Source of the DNA: Candidatus Coprenecus avistercoris
GTDB taxonomy: Bacteria > Bacteroidota > Bacteroidia > Bacteroidales > UBA932
Direction of reading: 5' to 3'
Assembly: GCA_018712275.1 (NCBI GenBank)
Contig: DVHI01000030.1
Span: 49,391-113,390 of the forward strand
DNA length: 64,000 bases
Positions 1-9,186 of this stretch are shown in pieces. How positions within the stretch are numbered: the first letter of the stretch is position 1; every line of letters starts with the position of its first letter. The notes under the pieces are model-generated. The model saw only the letters and a program-made list of their open reading frames with translations, was not told the DNA's origin and did not search any database. The position numbers were made by a program, and so were the translations under genes.

Positions 1-286
1 TGACCTGGCTGTAGTGGTGGCGGTACTGTCCTCCACCTTCGACCTGGCCGTCAGTCCGGGCATATGCTTCGCAGCCGAAGTCGGACTGAGCGGGGAGATC
101 CGTCCTGTAGGACGTATCGAGGCCCGCATCTCCGAAGCAGCCCGCCTGGGATACCGCGAGATCTACATTTCCTCCTACAATCTTTCCGAAGACCTGCGCC
201 GCAGCATCCCCGCCACCGGTATCCGCGTGGTGGAGGTATCCGACATCGCGGCACTGTGCCGCAACCTCTTCAGGAACTCCCAATAA
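1..286 (+). CDS. radA: DNA repair protein RadA, C-terminal fragment
   Basis: This is the last ~94 residues of a frame that is open from base 2, so the gene begins before the window; the GTG at base 14 is internal. RadA is a RecA-like ATPase that helps process branched recombination intermediates. What is visible is the end of its Lon-protease-like domain, with the family block GEVGLSGEIRPVGRI-like (here AEVGLSGEIRPVGRIEARI) followed by the usual short helical tail. The ATPase core and zinc finger lie outside the window. The next gene starts 15 bp downstream on the same strand, so the two may be co-transcribed. Confidence 0.9.
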   Translation, partial: DLAVVVAVLSSTFDLAVSPGICFAAEVGLSGEIRPVGRIEARISEAARLGYREIYISSYNLSEDLRRSIPATGIRVVEVSDIAALCRNLFRNSQ

Positions 287-301
287 TTAATTCCGGCAAC
301 C

Positions 302-2002
302 ATGAGAAGACTTCTACTCTCCACCATCATCCTCACGGTCCTGACCACCGGCCTCCGGGCCCAGGACGGCAGCGGCAGGGACATCCCGGCCGAAATCTCC
401 GCCTACGCCGGTCAGGTGCTGAAACAATGGAAGATTCCCGGGCTCTCGCTGGCCGTCATACACGGAGACACCACCGTGTTCTCCGGAGGCTTCGGAGTGA
501 GGGAAAAGGGGAAGAACCCCGGCCAGGACGGAGAATGGACAGCCATCACCGACTCTACCCTCTTCCACATAGGCTCGATGACCAAGGCCTTCACCGCCAC
601 GGTCATAGCCTCGCTGGTAGATGAAGGCCTGCTGCGCTGGGACGACACCGTCAAGCACATACTGCCCGACTTCGAATGGTACGATGACAGCGTCGAGTCC
701 GTCATGCAGGTACGCGACCTCCTCACCCACACCACCGGACTGGTGGCCCAGGCCGGAACCTACATCCCCAATCTGGGTTACGGGAGGGATGATATCTACA
801 GGATGTTCAGGTACATAGAGCCGGTCTACCCGTTCCGGGAGAAATTTGCGTACAACAACATCACCTTCATCATCGCCGCCCGCATCATAGAGACCGTCAC
901 CGGCCGCAGCTGGGAAGACAACATCCGGGAGAGGATTTTCATTCCGCTGGGCATGACCTCGTCAGTGCCGGGCAGCGAAGGTTACCTGGAGGCAGGGAAG
1001 AAAGCCTCCGTAGCCCATTATTTCGGATACTCGAGGGGAAAGAACGGCGGACGCGGCTCCATCTACGTCACCCCGCTTTACGGGGAGGAAAGGGCCCTGC
1101 ACTGGGTGGACGTAATAGGACCGGCCGGCAGTATCAGTTCCACGGCTCAGGACATGGCCCGCTGGGTACGGTTCCACCTGAACAACGGAGCCGTGGTGCG
1201 CACCATAAATCCGGAGAATTCCGAATTCGAATCATCCTTCCCCATGGACTCCACCGCCCTGTCGGATTATTTTCCCGAAATAAGCCCTGCCATGACGGGC
1301 GGATTCCGCATCTACCCCTACCGGGACACCGTGCGGCTCATCTCCCGGGAGCAGATGGACTTCCTCCACACAGGCGTGGTCAAGGTACGTCAGGACAGTT
1401 CCATGAGACGGGACTACGGTTACTGCTGGTACGTGGAGCAGAATGACAGGTACAAGGTAATCTACCACACCGGCACCACCTGGGGCTTTACCGGAGTATG
1501 CGGATTCGTACCGGAGCTGGATCTGGGAATCGCAATCCTGTGCAACTCGGAGGTCTCCGAATACGCCCGGCTGGGACTGATGCGCAGGATCATAGACCTG
1601 TACCTTCCAGGAGATACCCTGAGGGACTGGAGTTCCGAGGGTCTGGAACAATGGTTTGAGGATAAAAAGAAACCGGGACGACGGGCCGTGCCCTGCATCA
1701 TTGAGCGCAGCAGCGTGACACCTGACTTCGAAAAACTGACTGGCCGCTACACGAAACCGGCCCCATTCGGGGATGCGGAGGTAACCTTGAAAAACGGCAG
1801 GCTGTATCTGACCATCGGACCGCTCGGATGGACGCACCGTCTGGACCACCACAGGGGCAATGAGTTCTGGCTCAGGTCAGACGGCCACACCTACCCCGTC
1901 TTCTTCCACCACTACACGGAGGACTCCACGGAGCCGGTGGATTTCGAGATAGACTTCAACTACAACGAGAATTTCGGACCCTGGATCAGGACTAATCCTT
2001 GA
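302..2002 (+). CDS. Secreted serine beta-lactamase-fold hydrolase (class C / PBP4*-like)
   Basis: The 566-residue protein starts with a signal peptide cut near LRAQ, so it acts in the periplasm or outside. The catalytic signatures of the serine beta-lactamase/DD-peptidase fold are present: S92-M-T-K95 (SxxK), Y184-N-N (YxN) and an HTG box near residue 390 in place of KTG. A C-terminal ~110-residue beta-rich region resembles the DUF3471-type domain often attached to this family. Members include esterases, D-aminopeptidases and penicillin-binding proteins, so true beta-lactamase activity cannot be claimed. Its 3' end overlaps the convergent Lrp gene by 11 bp. Confidence 0.85.
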   Translation: MRRLLLSTIILTVLTTGLRAQDGSGRDIPAEISAYAGQVLKQWKIPGLSLAVIHGDTTVFSGGFGVREKGKNPGQDGEWTAITDSTLFHIGSMTKAFTATVIASLVDEGLLRWDDTVKHILPDFEWYDDSVESVMQVRDLLTHTTGLVAQAGTYIPNLGYGRDDIYRMFRYIEPVYPFREKFAYNNITFIIAARIIETVTGRSWEDNIRERIFIPLGMTSSVPGSEGYLEAGKKASVAHYFGYSRGKNGGRGSIYVTPLYGEERALHWVDVIGPAGSISSTAQDMARWVRFHLNNGAVVRTINPENSEFESSFPMDSTALSDYFPEISPAMTGGFRIYPYRDTVRLISREQMDFLHTGVVKVRQDSSMRRDYGYCWYVEQNDRYKVIYHTGTTWGFTGVCGFVPELDLGIAILCNSEVSEYARLGLMRRIIDLYLPGDTLRDWSSEGLEQWFEDKKKPGRRAVPCIIERSSVTPDFEKLTGRYTKPAPFGDAEVTLKNGRLYLTIGPLGWTHRLDHHRGNEFWLRSDGHTYPVFFHHYTEDSTEPVDFEIDFNYNENFGPWIRTNP

Positions 2003-2480
2003 CAGGCACGTCATCCACCCATACCTGACGCTCGATAGCCTGGTCGAGGGATATCATCGTGTCGGTGCTGGAGATGTAGGGAATGTTCTGGATAGTGTGG
2101 ACCAGAATCCGCATGAGATGATCGTGGTCAGTGCAGTAGATCTTGACCAGCAGGGCATGCTTGCCTGTGACGAAATGGCACTCCACTACCTCCGGAATCT
2201 TACGGAGATTCTGAATCACCTCATTGTACTTGCTGGTCTCTGACAGGGACACCCCCACGAAAGCGCAGACATTCAGGCCCAGAGCCTGAGGCTTTACGAG
2301 AAGACGGGAACCGGTGATGATGCCCATATTCTCCATTTTCTTGACTCTCTGATGGATGGCTGCTCCTGAGACACCGCACTCACGGGCTATCTCGAGGAAA
2401 GGCATCCTGGCATTTTTGACTAAGAAGGACAGTATTCGCTGATCGATCCTGTCGAGCTGATATTTTGTGTTCATATTCAT
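1992..2480 (-). CDS. Lrp/AsnC family transcriptional regulator
   Basis: I place the start at the ATG at 2480, giving 162 residues. The track's longer frame runs back into topA, while this start overlaps the topA stop as TAATG, a normal translational-coupling junction. The N-terminus is a winged helix (LDRIDQRILSFLVKNARMPF, then a recognition helix around SGAAIHQRV). The C-terminal half is the RAM/AsnC ligand-binding domain that makes dimers and octamers. Such regulators sense amino acids. The effector is unknown here, and linkage to topA suggests only co-transcription, not a shared pathway. Confidence 0.88.
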   Translation of the reverse strand: MNMNTKYQLDRIDQRILSFLVKNARMPFLEIARECGVSGAAIHQRVKKMENMGIITGSRLLVKPQALGLNVCAFVGVSLSETSKYNEVIQNLRKIPEVVECHFVTGKHALLVKIYCTDHDHLMRILVHTIQNIPYISSTDTMISLDQAIERQVWVDDVPVKD

Positions 2481-4801
2481 TATTTTCTGGACGTGCCCCT
2501 GCGGGGTGAGGGCTTCTTCTCTCCCGCGGATTCTATAATGGTGCGGCACTGTTCCTCTGTAAGCGAGGCGGGATCGGTACCGCGCGGTATCTTGTAATTG
2601 GCCCCGGCATGCTTGATGTACGGGCCGAAACGGCCGTTGAGCACATATATGTCCGCCTCGGGGAAAGCCTTGATGTCCTTGTTCTTCTGCTGGGCCTCGT
2701 GCTCCTCGATGAGATTCACGGCAGTATCCAGGGTGATAGTGTAGGGGTCCTGGCCGCGCTTCAGCGAGACGTATGCGGAACCGTACTTGACATATGGTCC
2801 GTACTTGCCCTTGGAGCAGGTAATGGTCTGGCCGTTATACTCACCCAGAGTCCTGGGGAGAACGAAGAGCCTGAGGGCGTCCTCCAGGGAGACGGACTCG
2901 ATCAGCTGCCCCTTCTCCAGTCCGGTGATGCGCTTTTCGGGATCATCGTCCTCACCTATCTGCACCACCGAGCCGTAACGGCCCATACGGGCTATCACCG
3001 TCTTGCCGGTGGCAGGGTCAGTTCCGAGAACTTTGCGGGACTTCATGGGGGCACTCTCCTTCATGGTCTCCTCCACCCGCTCGTGGAAAGGCTTGTAGAA
3101 ATCGGCCACAGTCTTGTTCCACACCAGCTTACCAGCAGCCACGCGGTCAAAGGCGGTCTCTACCTTGGCGGTGAAACCGTAGTCCATAATCGCGGGGAAG
3201 GTCTGCTCCAGAAAATCGGTCACCAGCACTCCTACATCCTCCGGGCAGAGACGGCCCTTCTCCGAGCCTGAAATCTCCTTCCTGGAGACGGAGGATATGC
3301 TGTCCCCCTTGAGAGTCAGGACAGTCACAGACCGCTCCTCTCCCTTACGGTCCTGACGGATGATGTAACCCCTCTGATGGAGGGTGGAGATGGTCGGAGC
3401 ATAGGTCGAGGGACGCCCGATGCCCAGTTCCTCCATTTTCCTGACCAGCGATGCCTCGGAATAACGGGGAGGATGCGCTGTATATTTTTCCGAAGCCGTG
3501 ATGCTGTCCCTGAGCATGCCGTCTCCAACGGACAGGGGCGGGAGAATCTTCTCCTCATCCCCAGTCGGCGAGTCATCGTCAGTAGATTCTATATATACTT
3601 TAAGGAATCCGTCGAAAAGAACTGTGGAGCCGGTCACGTCAAAATGCTCCTGTATCCCATCCCCGGCTATGGTGATGTCCGTTTTCTCCAGACGGGCATC
3701 AGCCATCTGCGATGCCACGGTCCTCTTCCATATCAGGCTGTAGAGCTTCTTCTCGGCGGCAGTTCCGGGTATGTCAGTGTTGGCGATATAAGTCGGACGG
3801 ATGGCCTCGTGAGCCTCCTGAGCACCCTTCACACCTGTCTTGTACTGACGGGCCTTGTGGTACTCCGCTCCGAAATTCTCGGTAATCCATCCCTTGGCGG
3901 CGCCTATGGCGAGCTTCGAGAGAGTAGTCGAGTCGGTACGCATATAGGTGATGAATCCGGACTCATACAGATGCTGAGCTATGGACATCGTCTGGCTCAC
4001 TGAGAAACCGCACTTGCGGGCAGCCTCCTGCTGAAGGGACGAGGTAGTGAATGGAGGGGCAGGACATCTGGACAATTCCTTCTTATCCACCGAGGCTACT
4101 GTAAAACGGCTGCCGCGGCATTTCTCCAGAAATGACTCAGCCTCCTCACGGGTATCGAAACGATGGTCCAGGACTCCGGAGACCTTGGCTTTCTTTCCGT
4201 TTTCAGGGATGAATACACCTTCTATCCGGAAATACGGCCGCGGCTGGAACCCGGCTATCTCCCTCTCCCTCTCCACCACCAGGCGGAGGGCCACCGACTG
4301 CACGCGGCCGGCCGAGAGCGAGGGCTTGATCTTCTTCCACAGTATCGGTGAGAGCTCGAATCCCACGATACGGTCCAGGACCCTGCGGGCCTGCTGGGCC
4401 ATGACGAGATTCATGTCCACGTCACGGGGGGTCTCTATAGCATGCAGTATCGCGTCCCTTGTAATCTCGTGGAACACTATGCGGCGGGTTTTCTCCGGCT
4501 CCAGGCCCAGAGTCTCCCTCAGATGCCATGCAATCGCCTCTCCCTCACGGTCCTCATCGGATGCAAGCCAGACCACAGAGGCCTTGTCAGATGCCGCTTT
4601 CAGCTCCGACACCACTTTCTTCTTTTCAGGAGACACCTCGTACTGCGGGATGAAGCCGTGCTCAATGTCTATACCCAGATTTTTCTTGGCCAGATCACGG
4701 ATGTGACCATAGCTTGAACGCACTGTATAGTCCTTTCCCAATATTTTCTCGATGGTCTTCGCCTTTGCCGGCGACTCTACGATTACTAAATTCTCTACCA
4801 T
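2480..4801 (-). CDS. topA: DNA topoisomerase I (type IA)
   Basis: The 773-residue enzyme relaxes negative supercoils by transient single-strand cleavage. The Toprim start VESPAKAKTIEKILG, the acidic SDEDREGEAIAWHL block and the active-site tyrosine Y286 in FITYMRTDS are all intact. After the type IA core there are tandem C-terminal repeats with GxYGPYVKYG and GRFGPYIKH motifs (residues ~660-750), and no zinc-finger cysteines. This is the usual bacterial form outside the enteric group. It heads a two-gene unit with the Lrp regulator and is divergent from the PBP1A gene across 67 bp. Confidence 0.96.
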   Translation of the reverse strand: MVENLVIVESPAKAKTIEKILGKDYTVRSSYGHIRDLAKKNLGIDIEHGFIPQYEVSPEKKKVVSELKAASDKASVVWLASDEDREGEAIAWHLRETLGLEPEKTRRIVFHEITRDAILHAIETPRDVDMNLVMAQQARRVLDRIVGFELSPILWKKIKPSLSAGRVQSVALRLVVEREREIAGFQPRPYFRIEGVFIPENGKKAKVSGVLDHRFDTREEAESFLEKCRGSRFTVASVDKKELSRCPAPPFTTSSLQQEAARKCGFSVSQTMSIAQHLYESGFITYMRTDSTTLSKLAIGAAKGWITENFGAEYHKARQYKTGVKGAQEAHEAIRPTYIANTDIPGTAAEKKLYSLIWKRTVASQMADARLEKTDITIAGDGIQEHFDVTGSTVLFDGFLKVYIESTDDDSPTGDEEKILPPLSVGDGMLRDSITASEKYTAHPPRYSEASLVRKMEELGIGRPSTYAPTISTLHQRGYIIRQDRKGEERSVTVLTLKGDSISSVSRKEISGSEKGRLCPEDVGVLVTDFLEQTFPAIMDYGFTAKVETAFDRVAAGKLVWNKTVADFYKPFHERVEETMKESAPMKSRKVLGTDPATGKTVIARMGRYGSVVQIGEDDDPEKRITGLEKGQLIESVSLEDALRLFVLPRTLGEYNGQTITCSKGKYGPYVKYGSAYVSLKRGQDPYTITLDTAVNLIEEHEAQQKNKDIKAFPEADIYVLNGRFGPYIKHAGANYKIPRGTDPASLTEEQCRTIIESAGEKKPSPRRGTSRK

Positions 4802-4821
4802 ATCTCCGTTGAATGAAGTTG

Positions 4822-4848
4822 CAAAGTAAAGGATATTTTCTAACTTCG
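4822..4848. promoter_or_regulatory. Divergent topA / PBP1A promoter region
   Basis: The 67-bp gap between topA and the PBP1A gene must hold both promoters. On the plus strand TAACTTCG (4841-4848) is one base off the Bacteroidota -7 consensus TAnnTTTG. On the minus strand TTACTTTG (4822-4829) is a similar near match. Neither has a convincing -33 TTTG, so the assignment is tentative. Confidence 0.4.
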
Positions 4849-4868
4849 CATGAATTTATTTTGCAAAA

Positions 4869-7229
4869 ATGAAAGAGAAAACGAAGAGAAAATTAATAAT
4901 CGCTATCTGGTGCGTAGTGTTCATCCCCGTCGGAGCACTCCTGCTGTTCATCACAGGAGTGGGTCTGTTCGCGGAAATCCCGTCCTTCGAGGAACTGGAG
5001 AACCCGAAGACATACCTGGCCACTGAGCTCATCTCCGATGACGGCAAGCTGATAGGGACCTACCATATCGAGAACCGTACGCACATAGGATACAACGAAC
5101 TGTCTCCCTACATCGTATCCGCCGCCATAGCCACCGAGGACGTGCGTTTCTACAGACACTGCGGCATAGACTTCCGCAGTCTGGCCAGGGTAGGGGTCAA
5201 GACCATCCTCCTGGGCAATGCCCGCTCGGGCGGAGGAGGCAGCACCATCACACAGCAGCTGGCGAAGACCCTGTTCCCAAGGGAGGAAGCTACGGGCAAA
5301 TTCCCGGGCGAGGCAGCTTTCAAACTGGTTGTCAGTAAATTCAAGGAGTGGATAACGGCCGTCAAGCTGGAACGCAACTACACCAAGAACGAGATCATGG
5401 CCATGTACATGAACGCCATCTTCTTCGGCAGCAACTCCTACGGCATCAAGGCCGCGGCCAACACCTTCTTTAATAAGGAGCCCTATGAGCTCAACCTCCA
5501 GGAGAGCGCCGTGCTTGTCGGAGCCGTCAACAAACCCACCCGCTTCAACCCCGTGCTCAACTACGACCGCTCGATAGCCCGCCGCAACCACGTCATCAGC
5601 CAGATGAGCAAGTACGGCTTCATCTCCCAGGCCGACGCAGACTCCCTGATGGCCCTGCCCATAGTGCTGGACTACAACCAGCAGGACCACAATACCAGTC
5701 TGGCCCCGTATTTCCGCGACATGCTCCGCAAGTACATGAGCGCGTCAGAGCCCGACAGAAAGAACTACTATTTCGCGGAGGACTACAGCGCTGACCTGTA
5801 CCTGTGGGAGAACGACCCCCTCTACGGCTGGCTCAACAAGAATTTCAAGCCCGACGGCAGCCGCTACAGCCTGGACAAGGACGGACTTACCATCTATACC
5901 ACCATCAACTCCACCATGCAGCGCTATGCCGAGGAGGCCGTGACACAACATCTGAGCACGGACCTGCAGCCTGCCTTCTTCCAGGATCTGGCGGACAATC
6001 CCAACCCTCCTTTCGCAAAGGAAGTGCCCCTCGAGCTGACCGGGACCGTCATGGCACAGGCCCGCCGATGGAGCGACCGGTACCGGGAGATGCGTGCCGA
6101 CGGTATCTCCGAGAAGGAGATTGACCGCGTCTTCCGCGAGGAGAAAACCGAGATGAGGATATTCTCATGGAAAAAGCCCGGATACATCGACACCGTCATG
6201 ACGCCGGACGACTCCATCCGCTACTACAAGTCCATCCTGAGAGCCTCGCTGATAGCTATGGAGCCCTCCACAGGCCACATCAGGGCCTACATCGGAGGTC
6301 CTGACTACCGCTACTTCAAGTATGACAACGCCAGACAGGGCAAGCGCCAGGTAGGTTCGACCATCAAGCCGTTCCTCTACACCCTGGCCATGCAGGAGGG
6401 ATACTACCCCTGTGACAAGGTGCTTAACGTACCCCAGACCTTCGTTCTTGCCGACACCACATGGACTCCGGAAAGCGAGGACCGCATAGAGTTCATAGGC
6501 AAGGAAGTGACGCTCAAATGGGGCCTCACCCGAAGCAGCAACAACATCTCCGCCTACCTGATGCGCCAGTTCGGTCCGACCGCTATGGTAGAGATGTGCC
6601 GCAAGCTGGGCATCACCTCATATCTTGCCCCCTACCCCTCGTTGTGCCTGGGACCGGCCGACATCACCCTGATGGAGATGGTGGGTGCCTACAACACCTA
6701 TCCGAGCCGCGGCGTACACATCGACCCGCTTTTCGTCACCCGCATCGAGGACAGCGAGGGCAACGTACTGGGTACCTTCAGTCCCCGCAAGAGGGAGGCC
6801 ATAAGTGAGGCCACCGCCTATCTGATGGTCAATCTCATGGAAGGAGTCGTCAACGAGGGCTCAGGTGCCCGCCTGCGCTGGCGCTACGGCCTTGAAGGGC
6901 CCATAGCCGGCAAGACCGGTACCACCAACGACAAATCCGACGGATGGTTCATAGGCTACACTCCCAGTCTTACCGCAGGTGTCTGGGTAGGAGCCGAGGA
7001 CCGCCAGGTACACTTCGAAAGTATGTCCCTCGGACAGGGAGCCAACACCGCCCTGCCCATCTGGGGACTGTTCATGCAGAAGGTCCTTTCCGACGGCACT
7101 CTGGGAGTGAGGCCGGAGGACCGCTTCATAGCTCCTCCTGGAGTGCATTTCAATACCGACTGCGACGGAAGTGACGACGACACGGTAGAGGATACGCACC
7201 AGGATGAGAATTCATTCTTCAATATGTAG
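4869..7229 (+). CDS. mrcA: Class A penicillin-binding protein 1A (transglycosylase/transpeptidase)
   Basis: This 786-residue bifunctional murein synthase has an N-terminal membrane anchor (residues ~8-30). It is followed by a GT51 glycosyltransferase domain with ATEDVRFYRHCGID and GGSTITQQLAKTLFPRE, then a transpeptidase domain with S497-T-I-K, SSN and KTGTT boxes. Both activities therefore look intact. It polymerises and cross-links peptidoglycan at the outer face of the inner membrane. The D-Ala-D-Ala ligase gene follows 24 bp downstream, so two wall-building steps sit in one unit. The symbol follows the enterobacterial name; the exact paralog class is inferred. Confidence 0.93.
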   Translation: MKEKTKRKLIIAIWCVVFIPVGALLLFITGVGLFAEIPSFEELENPKTYLATELISDDGKLIGTYHIENRTHIGYNELSPYIVSAAIATEDVRFYRHCGIDFRSLARVGVKTILLGNARSGGGGSTITQQLAKTLFPREEATGKFPGEAAFKLVVSKFKEWITAVKLERNYTKNEIMAMYMNAIFFGSNSYGIKAAANTFFNKEPYELNLQESAVLVGAVNKPTRFNPVLNYDRSIARRNHVISQMSKYGFISQADADSLMALPIVLDYNQQDHNTSLAPYFRDMLRKYMSASEPDRKNYYFAEDYSADLYLWENDPLYGWLNKNFKPDGSRYSLDKDGLTIYTTINSTMQRYAEEAVTQHLSTDLQPAFFQDLADNPNPPFAKEVPLELTGTVMAQARRWSDRYREMRADGISEKEIDRVFREEKTEMRIFSWKKPGYIDTVMTPDDSIRYYKSILRASLIAMEPSTGHIRAYIGGPDYRYFKYDNARQGKRQVGSTIKPFLYTLAMQEGYYPCDKVLNVPQTFVLADTTWTPESEDRIEFIGKEVTLKWGLTRSSNNISAYLMRQFGPTAMVEMCRKLGITSYLAPYPSLCLGPADITLMEMVGAYNTYPSRGVHIDPLFVTRIEDSEGNVLGTFSPRKREAISEATAYLMVNLMEGVVNEGSGARLRWRYGLEGPIAGKTGTTNDKSDGWFIGYTPSLTAGVWVGAEDRQVHFESMSLGQGANTALPIWGLFMQKVLSDGTLGVRPEDRFIAPPGVHFNTDCDGSDDDTVEDTHQDENSFFNM

Positions 7230-7253
7230 TCAACCCTAATCCTCAATTACACT

Positions 7254-8261
7254 ATGAGACCTGTCAATGATCAGATTCTGGCTGTAGTATACGGAGGCTA
7301 CTCCTCAGAAGTCGAAATCTCCGTCAAGAGCGGCAAAAGTGTCGCCCGTTGGCTGCGCAACGCCGGCCGGAATGTATATGAAGTGCTGCTCAGCCTCGAC
7401 GGATGGTGGGCCATCACCCCCTCCGGAGACGGAACGGAACGCAAATGGCCGATAGACCGCAATGACTTCTCATTCACGCCTGATGGAGGAGAGAAGATAT
7501 GCTTTGACAAGGTCTTCATCATCATTCACGGCGACCCCGGCGAGAACGGCCGCCTGCAAGCCTATTTCGAGATGCTCAGCATCGCATACGTGGGTTGTTC
7601 ATCCCAATGCGCCACCATCGCATTCGACAAGTACGCCTGCAAGTCATACCTCAGGGACAGCGGCACATTTCTGGCCAGGGACATCATGCTGCGCAGGAAT
7701 GAGCCCTACAGACCAGAGGACATCATAGCAAGGACAGGACTGCCGGCCTTCGTAAAACCGTGCGGAGGAGGTTCCAGCTTCGGAGTGACCAAAATCCGCA
7801 GCACAGAGGAACTTGACGGCGCACTGCGTACAGCTTTCTCCGAGAGTGACACGGTCATCATAGAGCAATGCCTATACGGCAGGGAAATAGACTGTGCTGT
7901 CTACGAGGACAGTCTCGGTCCGCACGCACTGCCCTTGATAGAGATTATCCCCCGTAACGAGTTTTTCGACTACGATGCCAAATACAATGGGGCCAGCAGC
8001 GAACTCTGTCCCGCACCTCTCCCCGCAGAGGACCGGACAGTCATCCAGAACGAGGCCGTGAGGATTTTCCGGCGCCTCGGATGCAAAGGCCTGGTGCGCA
8101 TGGATTTCATCTATGGACCCGACAACCGCCCGTACTTCCTGGAAGTCAATCCCAATCCGGGCATGACCGAATCCAGCCTGGTACCCCAGATGGTCCGGGC
8201 CGCCGGAATGACCATGGAGGATTTTCTCACAGGACTGATAGACCGTGCCGGGGAGGACTAG
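7254..8261 (+). CDS. ddl: D-alanine--D-alanine ligase
   Basis: The 335-residue ATP-grasp enzyme joins two D-alanines for the peptidoglycan stem peptide. Visible signatures are the N-terminal YGGYSSEVEISVKSG substrate loop, the GCSSQCATIAFDKY stretch, the ATP-grasp loop GGGSSFGVTKI and the metal-binding LEVNPNPGMTESSLVPQM end. The length is normal for Ddl. It lies 24 bp after the PBP1A gene and 3 bp before prmC, so all three are probably one transcript. Confidence 0.95.
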   Translation: MRPVNDQILAVVYGGYSSEVEISVKSGKSVARWLRNAGRNVYEVLLSLDGWWAITPSGDGTERKWPIDRNDFSFTPDGGEKICFDKVFIIIHGDPGENGRLQAYFEMLSIAYVGCSSQCATIAFDKYACKSYLRDSGTFLARDIMLRRNEPYRPEDIIARTGLPAFVKPCGGGSSFGVTKIRSTEELDGALRTAFSESDTVIIEQCLYGREIDCAVYEDSLGPHALPLIEIIPRNEFFDYDAKYNGASSELCPAPLPAEDRTVIQNEAVRIFRRLGCKGLVRMDFIYGPDNRPYFLEVNPNPGMTESSLVPQMVRAAGMTMEDFLTGLIDRAGED

Positions 8262-8264
8262 TCC

Positions 8265-9176
8265 ATGACCAGAAAAGAATTCGTCACCAAAGCTACCGGG
8301 AGTCTGGCCGCACAGTATGCCCCCGGCGAGGCAAAAGCCATATCTATACGCATACTTTCCCACTTTCTGGGACTGTCCGAATACGAATATTCCGTAGAGC
8401 CTGACGTGGTAATTCCCAAACCGGACCTGGTCCGGGTTCAGGAAGCACTGGAAGAGCTGGCGGCAGACAGGCCGGTACAGTACGTCATCGGAGAGGAGAG
8501 CTTCGAGGGACATATTTTCCGGGTCAACGAGTCGGTACTTATTCCCCGCCCAGAGACAGCCCAGCTCTGCCGCCTCGCTGCTGCTGCCCTGCGCAGCTCC
8601 GGGGAAGTACGCGAGCCCCGCATACTCGATGCCGGAACCGGCTCAGGCTGTATCGCATGGACTCTCGCAGCAGCTTTCCCAAAAGCCGCTGTAATGGCCT
8701 TTGATGTGAGCGAGGCAGCCTTGAATATAGCCCGCAACCAGAAAGTCTGGCTGGATGAGGCCGGACGCCAGCCGGTACCGGAGTCCCCTGTATTTTTCCG
8801 TGCTGATATTCTCGAGGGGCCTCCTGGCGAAAAAGACGGCTCTGACATGCCAAATCTCGAGGAACTGGATCTGTTGATATCCAATCCCCCGTATGTCTGC
8901 GAGTCCGAGAAAGACTTCATGGCGCCCAACGTACTGGATTACGAGCCGGATGAGGCGCTGTTCGTCCCGGACAACGACCCGCTGCGCTTCTACAGGGCCC
9001 TGGCGGGATGGGCCGAGGCACTGGTCCGTCTGGGAGGACAATGTTTCTTCGAGATAAATGAGGCCTTCGGCCCCCAGGTCAGGGAGCTCTTCGAAAGCCG
9101 CGGTTTCAGCGATGTAGAGATACTTCAGGACTTCCACGGCAAAGACAGGTTTGTTTCTTTCACAAAATGGTTTTAA
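8265..9176 (+). CDS. prmC: Peptide chain release factor N5-glutamine methyltransferase
   Basis: PrmC methylates the glutamine of the GGQ motif in release factors RF1 and RF2. The 303-residue protein has the N-terminal helical RF-binding domain (to ~residue 95), a SAM-binding DAGTGSGCIAWTLA motif and the catalytic N207-PPYV motif. It is in the same transcript as ddl by spacing. Its final codons and TAA stop double as the promoter of the next gene (TAAATTTG at 9174-9181). Confidence 0.94.
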   Translation: MTRKEFVTKATGSLAAQYAPGEAKAISIRILSHFLGLSEYEYSVEPDVVIPKPDLVRVQEALEELAADRPVQYVIGEESFEGHIFRVNESVLIPRPETAQLCRLAAAALRSSGEVREPRILDAGTGSGCIAWTLAAAFPKAAVMAFDVSEAALNIARNQKVWLDEAGRQPVPESPVFFRADILEGPPGEKDGSDMPNLEELDLLISNPPYVCESEKDFMAPNVLDYEPDEALFVPDNDPLRFYRALAGWAEALVRLGGQCFFEINEAFGPQVRELFESRGFSDVEILQDFHGKDRFVSFTKWF

Positions 9177-9181
9177 ATTTG
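9150..9181 (+). promoter_or_regulatory. Bacteroidota-type promoter for the binding-protein/phosphatase/STAS unit
   Basis: TTTG at 9150-9153 is followed by exactly 20 nt and then TAAATTTG at 9174-9181, a full match to the -33/-7 consensus. It lies inside the end of prmC and overlaps its stop codon. Only 5 nt separate the -7 box from the ATG at 9187, so the transcript should be almost leaderless. Confidence 0.7.
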
Positions 9182-9186
9182 TGGGG